Of a DNA stretch of 22,686 bases, positions 17,335-22,686 are shown one piece after another (the stretch's first letter is position 1; each line of letters starts with the position of its first letter). The notes under the pieces are model-generated. The model did no database searches. It saw nothing but the letters and a program-made list of their open reading frames with translations, and was not told the DNA's origin. The stretch lies in assembly GCA_046073825.1 (NCBI GenBank), contig JBJTMY010000241.1, positions 1 to 22,686 on the forward strand. Direction: 5' to 3'. The DNA is from CAINEC01 sp046073825 (GTDB lineage Bacteria; Bacteroidota; Bacteroidia; AKYH767-A; OLB10). A program made the translations under genes and the position numbers.

Positions 17335-18351
17335 ATGTTGAAGATCGAGCAACAAAAGTCATTAAAGCCCTATAACACATTTGGACTATCAGCTACGGCT
17401 GCCTTTTTTACGGAAGTGAATTCCATCGAGGAATTAATTCTTTTATACCAAGATGAAAAATTTCGCGATGTTGCAAAGCTGTTTTTAGGAGGAGGAAGTA
17501 ACGTGCTTTTAACAAAAGATTATCAAGGCTTGGTAATTCATAATTGCTTGAAAGGGATAGAGGTGGTAAGTCGTGATGCAGATTTTGTTTTGGTAAAAGC
17601 TGCATCGGGTGAGGTATGGCACGAATTCGTTTTGTATTGTATTGATTCTGGATTCGGAGGTGTTGAAAATATGAGCTTGATTCCGGGAAGTGTTGGTGCT
17701 GGGCCTATGCAGAATATTGGTGCTTATGGAGTAGAAATGAAAGATGTGTTTTTTGAATTAGAAGCGCTAAATCTGGCAACATTGAAAATTGAGAAATTCA
17801 CTAACGCTGATTGTAAGTTCGGTTATCGTGAAAGTGTTTTTAAGAATGAAAAACGAAATCAGTATTTTATTGTAGCAGTTACTTTTCGATTGTCGCTGCA
17901 TCCAACAGTGAATACTACTTACGGAGCTATTCAACAACAGCTACAAGCAATGAATGTGGAATCTCCCACAATTAAAGATGTTAGTGATGCAGTTATTGCT
18001 ATACGAAGTGCCAAATTGCCGAACCCTTCTTTGCTAGGAAATTCAGGTTCGTTTTTTAAAAATCCAGAAATTTCTATTAGCGAATACGAACGATTGAAAA
18101 TGTTGTTTCCTAACGTGGTCGCCTATCCGACAAATAATGGATACAAGTTAGCAGCAGGATGGCTTATTGAGCAGTGTGGCTGGAAGGGTAAAGTGGTAGG
18201 TAATTGCGGTGCACATAAAGATCAGGCTTTAGTGCTGGTTAATTATGGTCATGCAAGTGGAAACGAAATTTATCAGCTCGCCTTAGCTATTCAGCAATCA
18301 GTGTTCGAAAAATTTCAAGTGAAAATAATTCCTGAAGTAAATATTATTTAA
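17335..18351 (+). CDS. murB: UDP-N-acetylenolpyruvoylglucosamine reductase
   Basis: MurB, an FAD enzyme that reduces UDP-GlcNAc-enolpyruvate to UDP-MurNAc with NADPH in peptidoglycan precursor synthesis in the cytoplasm. The 338-residue length and motif set fit the longer, E. coli-like type I MurB. FAD-binding signatures are NTFGLSA, LGGGSNVLL (51-59) and IPGSVGAGPMQNIGAYG (116-132). Catalytic residues equivalent to those of E. coli can be placed: Arg165 in FGYRESVFK, Ser239 in GNSGSFFKNP, and Glu334 in IIPEVNII. It starts 29 bp after rarA on the same strand. The 29-bp gap contains TAACTTCG, a weak -7-like sequence, so independent transcription is possible. The start codon ATG at 17335 gives the normal N-terminus. 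Confidence 0.97.
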   Translation: MLKIEQQKSLKPYNTFGLSATAAFFTEVNSIEELILLYQDEKFRDVAKLFLGGGSNVLLTKDYQGLVIHNCLKGIEVVSRDADFVLVKAASGEVWHEFVLYCIDSGFGGVENMSLIPGSVGAGPMQNIGAYGVEMKDVFFELEALNLATLKIEKFTNADCKFGYRESVFKNEKRNQYFIVAVTFRLSLHPTVNTTYGAIQQQLQAMNVESPTIKDVSDAVIAIRSAKLPNPSLLGNSGSFFKNPEISISEYERLKMLFPNVVAYPTNNGYKLAAGWLIEQCGWKGKVVGNCGAHKDQALVLVNYGHASGNEIYQLALAIQQSVFEKFQVKIIPEVNII

Positions 18352-18384
18352 AATCAAACTAACCAAACTATAAAAACAAAAATT

Positions 18385-19695
18385 ATGAAATTAAAATTTA
18401 CTTTATTAGTAATCATTTCTTTTTGTATGCACTTTGCCAATGCGCAATGGACCAATGCAAACATGAATAGTCCGAGATGTCTAATGGGAGCTGCCTCAGC
18501 CAATGGAAAGGTGGTGTTTGCTGGTGGTATTGGGAATATTAGTATTCCTCCTGCTGCGTATGATTTGTATAACTTATCTACTAACAACTGGATTAATGGT
18601 TCTATTTCATTAGGTCGCTCGCGAGTTGCAGGTGCCTCTTGTGGTAATTGGATGATGTTTGCAGGTGGAGCTAACGATTGGATTTTATCAGAGTATAATC
18701 GTGTGGATCGCTACAATGCATCAACAGGCACTTGGTCCAATAGTAATTCGTTGTCGGTGCCAAGAGCGTATATGGCTGGTGCAGGTTGCCTAAATAAAAT
18801 GGTATTTGCTGGTGGTCAATCTGGCATGGGTCAAACCTATTATAATACAGTAGATATTTATGACACCACTACACAAACATGGTCAACCTCTACTATCTCT
18901 GTAGCGCGTGTAGGGATGGCGGCTGTTGCGAATGGTGGCAAAATTTTCTTCGCAGGTGGAAACGATAATAATGGTTATTACAATACGGTGGATATTTATG
19001 ATGTGGCAACGGGTACCTGGACAACTGCTGCTTTATCAATTGCTCGTACAGAAGTGAGCGCCGTTGCTTTAGGCAGTAAAGTGTATTTTGCAGGTGGTTT
19101 ATACGGCACAAGCTCTTTGTCAAAAATTATTGATATCTATGATATGAATACAGGGCTTTGGGCGGTTGATTCATTATCACAAGCCCGTCAAATGATTGCT
19201 GGTGGAGCTGTAGGTTCTAAATTAATTTTTGCTGGTGGTGCCAATGCCGCTGGTTCAAATGGCTTTACTACGGTAGATATTTATGATACATTAACAGGCT
19301 TGTGGACGACATCAGCATTGCCTTCTTTAACTTTTGCTTCCTCGCATGCTGTTGTAGGAAATAAATTTTTAATTGCTGGTGGAGTAACTGCATCTGGTAT
19401 GGCTAGTACAACTGTACATATCTATACTGTTACCACAACAGGATTAGTGGAAGAACAACCAACGTTATTATCTGCTTACCCCAATCCAACAAATGGATTG
19501 GTAAACATCCAAGTTCGTCAGGCTGGAAATTTAGAGGTGATTGATGCAACAGGTAATGCGGTTGTTCGTCGTGCGGTAGATACGGGAGAAGATATGATTC
19601 AAGTAGATTTATCTTCTTATGCCAAAGGATTATACCTTGTGAAATTCACAAATAAAAGCAATGAATGTTCTTTAGTACGTGTAATTGCTGAATAA
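18385..19695 (+). CDS. Secreted seven-bladed kelch propeller with T9SS type A sorting tail
   Basis: A 436-residue exported protein. Signal peptide MKLKFTLLVIISFCMHFANA is cleaved before Gln21. Residues ~21-355 contain seven kelch-type repeats: seven (F/L)xAGG strands (VVFAGG, MMFAGG, MVFAGG, IFFAGG, VYFAGG, LIFAGG, FLIAGG), each followed by a VDIYD-type strand and a TGTW-type strand. The last repeat lacks its Trp strand, while an extra QWTNANMNSPR strand sits at the mature N-terminus. The ring is therefore probably closed by pairing N- and C-termini in one blade. Residues 361-436 (AYPNPTNG, LEVIDATGN, LSSYAKGLYLVKF) are a Por secretion-system C-terminal sorting domain, directing export by the T9SS and usually surface attachment. 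The ligand or substrate is unknown. No catalytic residues of galactose oxidase were recognised. A-rich sequence precedes the ATG, and a strong terminator follows at 19716. Confidence 0.9.
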   Translation: MKLKFTLLVIISFCMHFANAQWTNANMNSPRCLMGAASANGKVVFAGGIGNISIPPAAYDLYNLSTNNWINGSISLGRSRVAGASCGNWMMFAGGANDWILSEYNRVDRYNASTGTWSNSNSLSVPRAYMAGAGCLNKMVFAGGQSGMGQTYYNTVDIYDTTTQTWSTSTISVARVGMAAVANGGKIFFAGGNDNNGYYNTVDIYDVATGTWTTAALSIARTEVSAVALGSKVYFAGGLYGTSSLSKIIDIYDMNTGLWAVDSLSQARQMIAGGAVGSKLIFAGGANAAGSNGFTTVDIYDTLTGLWTTSALPSLTFASSHAVVGNKFLIAGGVTASGMASTTVHIYTVTTTGLVEEQPTLLSAYPNPTNGLVNIQVRQAGNLEVIDATGNAVVRRAVDTGEDMIQVDLSSYAKGLYLVKFTNKSNECSLVRVIAE

Positions 19696-19715
19696 ATAAA
19701 ATTGTAAAGTAGGGG

Positions 19716-19747
19716 AAGGTCTGTACGAATAGTACAGACCTTTTTTT
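19716..19747 (+). terminator. Intrinsic terminator after the kelch gene
   Basis: Perfect 11-bp stem (AAGGTCTGTAC at 19716-19726 with GTACAGACCTT at 19732-19742), five-base loop GAATA, then a run of T to 19747. It lies 21 bp after the stop codon and ends the murB/kelch side transcript. Confidence 0.92.
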
Positions 19748-19795
19748 ATGCCGACTCACTTCGGTAATTTTTCGGTTCAGAATCTTTTTTCTCTG

Positions 19796-19858
19796 ATTTG
19801 GCGAAAAGCTTAAAATATTTGGCAAACAGTTTAAAATAAATGGCCAAATTGCGTTCAA
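19796..19858. repeat. 21-bp-period tandem repeat, about 2.5 copies
   Basis: Units at 19796-19816 and 19817-19837 match at 18 of 21 positions; both begin ATTTGGC and end TTAAAAT. A third, weaker unit starts at 19838 (AAATGGCCAAA). The period is two helical turns. The repeat lies between the terminator of the kelch gene and the ATG at 19879, so it may be a protein-binding or promoter region for the downstream gene. No clear TTTG/TAnnTTTG pair with correct spacing was found within it. Confidence 0.7.
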
Positions 19859-19878
19859 ATCAACCAAAAAACAATAAT

Positions 19879-21447
19879 ATGAAACGAAAATTAGTAGTAC
19901 TCTCCTCGCTTATTGTTACCGTCACCCTTACCTTTTTAAGTAGTTTAACAACCAGTTATCCAACCGGCGCTCCATCAGCAGTAGCTAATGATCCAGCCTC
20001 TGGTTCTGTTAATTGTACCGATTGCCATTCTGGAACTGCCACACCCGTTACCGGATGGATTACTTCTAACATTCCTTCTACGGGTTATGTGCCTGGAACA
20101 ACGTACACACTAACAGGTACCGTTACGTCATCTGGTAAAACCATATTCGGGTTTGAAATCTCACCGCAAAATGCGAATGGTGCTTTAGTAGGATCATTAA
20201 CAATTACTAATTCAACAGCTACAAAAATTGTCAGTACAAAATATGTGACGCATACACAAGCCGGATCAACGGGCACGAATACCCGTTCTTGGTCATTTAA
20301 TTGGACCGCCCCTGCAAATGGTGTTGGTGCGGTTACTTTTTATGGATCCTTCTTGGGTGGAAATAATAATGGAAGTACTTCCGGTGATATTACTTATACC
20401 ACTTCTTCAACGTTTCAGCAGGCCTCTCCATGTTCGGTAACGGCTAACATAACTACTACTGCGGATACGTTATGTCCGCAAGATACCGCAACGCTTACTG
20501 CATCTGGTGGAGTATCGTATGTATGGTCAACAGGTGCTACCACTTCATCTATTAAAGTGCTTGGGGGTACTTATACGGTTACTGCAACCGCTGCGGCAGG
20601 ATGTGCAGCATCGACAACAAAAACAATTGTTTCCAAAGCCGCAGCGGCTCCAACAGGATTGTTTTCTACGAATGTGTTTGGCGCAAGTGCAAAAATTAAT
20701 TGGACAAAAAACAGTTGTGCAACTGGGTATAAAATCATGTATCATGTATTAAACAGTGCTACCTGGAAAACAGCTACCGTTGCTGATACGAATAATAAAA
20801 CGATTTATGCTTTACTGCCTCTTACCACCTACGAATATAAAATGGCAGGTGTGTATGGTACTATCATTTCGAATTATGGCTCATTAAAAACGTTTACTAC
20901 ACAATGTGATTGCATCAAGCCAACGGTTACTGCCACTGTGCTGTCTAACTCAAGTGTGAAGTTTTCTTGGGTTGATGATGCTTGTTCAAAAGACCATCGC
21001 ATTCAATATAGAAAAGTGGGAACAACCATTTATACTACGAAAGTGGTGTATGATAGTTTAGGAGTTGCGAATGCAACCATTACAGGGTTGCTTCCGAATA
21101 CGGCCTATGAGTACCACGTGCGTACAGATTGTAATTCAACAGGGACATTCAATTCAGGATATACCACGCTTACTACATTCGCCACGCCTCTACGTATAGG
21201 TGCTGATGAAAATAATTCTCTGTCATTATATCCTAATCCATCCAACGGAAATATAACAATCGATTATACGGGTGAATATACTTTGAAAGTATATAATTTA
21301 CTTGGAGAAGTGGTGTTTGAAAATTTCTTCCAGCATACGAATGCAAATCAAAGTGTCGATTTGTCGCATTTAACAAATGGAATGTATCTCGTAAGTTTAG
21401 TGACGGCTGATAATGTTATTTCTACCCGCTTAGAAATTCAGAAATAA
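19879..21447 (+). CDS. Secreted CxxCH protein: reeler-like/choice-of-anchor V type, SprB-like unit, two FN3-like domains, T9SS type A tail
   Basis: A 522-residue exported protein. ATG 19879 is chosen over the in-frame ATG at 19840 because it directly starts the signal peptide (MKRKLVVLSSLIVTVTLTFLSS) and follows an A-rich leader. The mature N-terminus has a c-type heme motif, NCTDCHSG (Cys46, Cys49, His50), in the setting typical of choice-of-anchor V/reeler-like proteins of Bacteroidota. A beta-rich domain follows (~60-182). Residues ~185-252 form one unit resembling the SprB repeats (YVWSTGATTSSI, GGTYTVTATAAAGC). Two FN3-like domains (~254-344 and ~345-438) follow, each with L(L)P.T.YEY. 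Residues ~447-522 (LYPNPSNGNI, LKVYNLLGE, LTNGMYLV) are a Por/T9SS sorting tail. Heme attachment is possible but not shown; function is unknown. The gene is a single-gene unit flanked by two terminators. Confidence 0.88.
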   Translation: MKRKLVVLSSLIVTVTLTFLSSLTTSYPTGAPSAVANDPASGSVNCTDCHSGTATPVTGWITSNIPSTGYVPGTTYTLTGTVTSSGKTIFGFEISPQNANGALVGSLTITNSTATKIVSTKYVTHTQAGSTGTNTRSWSFNWTAPANGVGAVTFYGSFLGGNNNGSTSGDITYTTSSTFQQASPCSVTANITTTADTLCPQDTATLTASGGVSYVWSTGATTSSIKVLGGTYTVTATAAAGCAASTTKTIVSKAAAAPTGLFSTNVFGASAKINWTKNSCATGYKIMYHVLNSATWKTATVADTNNKTIYALLPLTTYEYKMAGVYGTIISNYGSLKTFTTQCDCIKPTVTATVLSNSSVKFSWVDDACSKDHRIQYRKVGTTIYTTKVVYDSLGVANATITGLLPNTAYEYHVRTDCNSTGTFNSGYTTLTTFATPLRIGADENNSLSLYPNPSNGNITIDYTGEYTLKVYNLLGEVVFENFFQHTNANQSVDLSHLTNGMYLVSLVTADNVISTRLEIQK

Positions 21448-21471
21448 GTGTTTTATTTTTTGTGTTTTCTC

Positions 21472-21502
21472 ACGGTGGTAAGTTTCTTATCACCGTTTTT
21501 TT
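21472..21502 (+). terminator. Intrinsic terminator after the CxxCH protein gene
   Basis: An 11-bp stem (ACGGTGGTAAG at 21472-21482 with CTTATCACCGT at 21486-21496, one G-T wobble), a three-base loop TTT and a seven-T run. It lies 24 bp after the stop codon. Confidence 0.88.
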
Positions 21503-21533
21503 ATTTAGCAGGCGGCAGATGGAAATTGTGTAT

Positions 21534-21541
21534 TATCTTTA
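21534..21541 (+). promoter_or_regulatory. Weak candidate -7 box for the histidine kinase gene
   Basis: TATCTTTA matches TAnnTTTG except for the last base. It lies 18 bp before the kinase ATG and downstream of a terminator, where a promoter is expected. No good -33 TTTG is visible at the usual distance. Confidence 0.25.
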
Positions 21542-21559
21542 CCATTCAAACAATTCCTA

Positions 21560-22686
21560 ATGAATATCGATTATATTCAAGGTTGCACCTTGTTTAAAGA
21601 CATACCTCGAAACGTAGTGGAAGAGGTGTTATATGAATCTGAAATTAAAATTTATCAGCCTGGTGAAGTTTTAAACCATAAAGGCGATATCCCATCCGCA
21701 CTTTTTATTATCGAAAATGGAACCGCTGGAATTTACAATGAAGATATTTTATTAGCAGAGCTTTCGCAATTAGCAATGATGGGTGAAAGTATTTTAGCAG
21801 ATGGTCACGCAGTGGCTACTATTGTTGCTAAAACAACTTTAACGGTGATTGAAATTAAAAAGCAAAAGTTCTACGAACTTTCTCATAAATATCCTGCATT
21901 AGTGTTTAATGTTTTTAGTACTACGTTTAGTCGATTAAGAACTTCGAATGATGCAGCATTAATCGAAGCGCGTAATCGTGAGCGAAAGTTAGAGCAAGAA
22001 GTACAAGAACGCACGAAAGAATTAAATGAGACGCTCGATGAATTAACAAAAACTAATTATGAATTAAATGAAACAAAAAGTAGCCTAATCGAGACGCAAA
22101 AATTTCGCGATCAGTTTATGGCGAATATGAGTCATGAGATTCGCACTCCTATGAATGCTATTGTTGGTTTGACTAATCTTTTGGTGAAGTCGGAGTTAAA
22201 TGAGCAACAAGCAAGGTACTTAGAAGTTATTCGTAAAAGTGGAGAAAATCTTTTAGTCATTATCAATGATATTCTCGATTTATCGAAGATAGAAGCTGGT
22301 AAAATGGAATTAGAAAAACGTCCATTTCCACTTAAATCAACTTTAGAAACGGTGAAGTTAATTTTAAATGTGAAGGCAGAAGAAAAAGGAATTTTTTTAA
22401 ATGAAATGTTGGATAAGCAATTGCCGGAATTTGTAGTTGGTGATGAAACTCGATTTACACAGATCATTACTAACTTGGTAGGAAACGCTATAAAGTTTAC
22501 AGAGAAAGGAGGGGTGACATTAAAAGCAGAGGTTTTAGATCAATCGCATAGCAATGCAAAAATTAAGTTCAGTATTATCGATACAGGAATTGGAATTCCT
22601 CAAGATAAACTGGCAAAAATATTTGAAAGTTTTAGTCAAGCCTCAGATGATACGACTCGTAAGTTCGGAGGTACTGGATTAGGGCT
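21560..22686 (+). CDS. Soluble sensor histidine kinase with cNMP-binding-like domain, C-terminus beyond window
   Basis: Open from the ATG at 21560 to the window end (375 full codons), so the C-terminus is missing. Residues ~5-125 resemble a cyclic-nucleotide-binding/CRP-type domain (LFKDIPRNVVEEV, YQPGEVLNHKGD, LFIIENGTAGIY, MGES). Residues ~133-185 are a charged coiled coil. A HisKA domain follows, with the H-box MSHEIRTPMNAI and phospho-acceptor His192. The HATPase domain then shows the N-box (NLVGNAIKFT, Asn305 and Asn309), G1 (DTGIGIP, 341-347), F-box (FESFSQAS) and G2 (GGTGLGL, at the edge). No transmembrane segment is seen, so the protein is cytoplasmic. Kinases of this form often continue into receiver domains, which cannot be checked here. 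The sensor domain lacks the arginine that normally contacts the cyclic phosphate, so it may sense something else or act structurally. Confidence 0.9.
   Translation, partial: MNIDYIQGCTLFKDIPRNVVEEVLYESEIKIYQPGEVLNHKGDIPSALFIIENGTAGIYNEDILLAELSQLAMMGESILADGHAVATIVAKTTLTVIEIKKQKFYELSHKYPALVFNVFSTTFSRLRTSNDAALIEARNRERKLEQEVQERTKELNETLDELTKTNYELNETKSSLIETQKFRDQFMANMSHEIRTPMNAIVGLTNLLVKSELNEQQARYLEVIRKSGENLLVIINDILDLSKIEAGKMELEKRPFPLKSTLETVKLILNVKAEEKGIFLNEMLDKQLPEFVVGDETRFTQIITNLVGNAIKFTEKGGVTLKAEVLDQSHSNAKIKFSIIDTGIGIPQDKLAKIFESFSQASDDTTRKFGGTGLG

Noticed and set aside
18385..19440. Galactose oxidase or sialidase activity for the kelch protein
   Set aside because: The propeller motifs alone do not show catalytic copper ligands or Asp-box motifs, so no enzymatic function is claimed.
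19840..19878. ATG at 19840 as the start of the CxxCH protein
   Set aside because: It adds 13 polar residues before the signal peptide; ATG 19879 begins the basic and hydrophobic signal directly and has the A-rich leader.
22132..22467. A 111-residue minus-strand open frame
   Set aside because: It lies antisense to the HisKA/HATPase region of the histidine kinase, has no recognisable domain and is a shadow of that coding sequence.

Overview
The window looks like chromosomal DNA (or a metagenome-assembled contig) from an AT-rich member of the Bacteroidota. The evidence is the type IX secretion system (T9SS) material: a giant SprB-repeat adhesin with a gliding-motility-type C-terminal domain, a PorP/SprF-family outer-membrane protein, a PorE-like lipoprotein, and two further secreted proteins with Por-type sorting tails. 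Start codons are preceded by A-rich stretches rather than Shine-Dalgarno sequences, and a TAnnTTTG-type -7 box is present; both fit this phylum. I cannot place it below phylum level.

Layout. Positions 1-3141 hold a striking head-to-head inverted duplication of the respiratory complex I genes nuoM and nuoN. One copy lies on the minus strand (nuoM complete, nuoN running off the left edge). The other lies on the plus strand (nuoM lacking its first ~45 codons, nuoN complete to 4342). The arms are collinear base for base (position p pairs with 3142-p) but clearly diverged, mostly at synonymous or conservative sites, so this is not a simple hairpin artefact. The divergent start codons are only 19 bp apart, so neither copy has room for a promoter. 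Either two related genomes were joined in assembly, or an inversion/duplication happened here.

Positions 4444-16035 form a tightly packed adhesin-secretion unit. It comprises a 2927-residue surface protein with 35 SprB-like repeats, an SprF/PorP-family partner overlapping it by 4 bp, and a TPR/PD40/CRD/OmpA (PorE-type) lipoprotein starting 1 bp later. The likely job is export of the adhesin through the T9SS and its surface anchoring to the peptidoglycan. The housekeeping genes rarA (16043) and murB (17335) follow on the same strand at 7 and 29 bp.

Positions 18385-21447 hold two T9SS type A cargo genes, each followed by a hairpin-plus-T-run terminator: a seven-bladed kelch propeller, and a CxxCH-containing multidomain protein with a reeler-like (choice-of-anchor V type) region, one SprB-like unit and two FN3-like domains. 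The right edge (21560 onward) is the N-terminal part of a soluble histidine kinase with a cyclic-nucleotide-binding-like sensor domain that lacks the usual phosphate-binding arginine.

No RNA genes, insertion sequences, CRISPR arrays or phage genes were seen. There is no gene-free stretch longer than about 190 bp. The most unusual items are the diverged nuoMN inversion, the two-unit and ten-unit super-repeat architecture of the adhesin, and a 21-bp-period tandem repeat upstream of the CxxCH protein gene.
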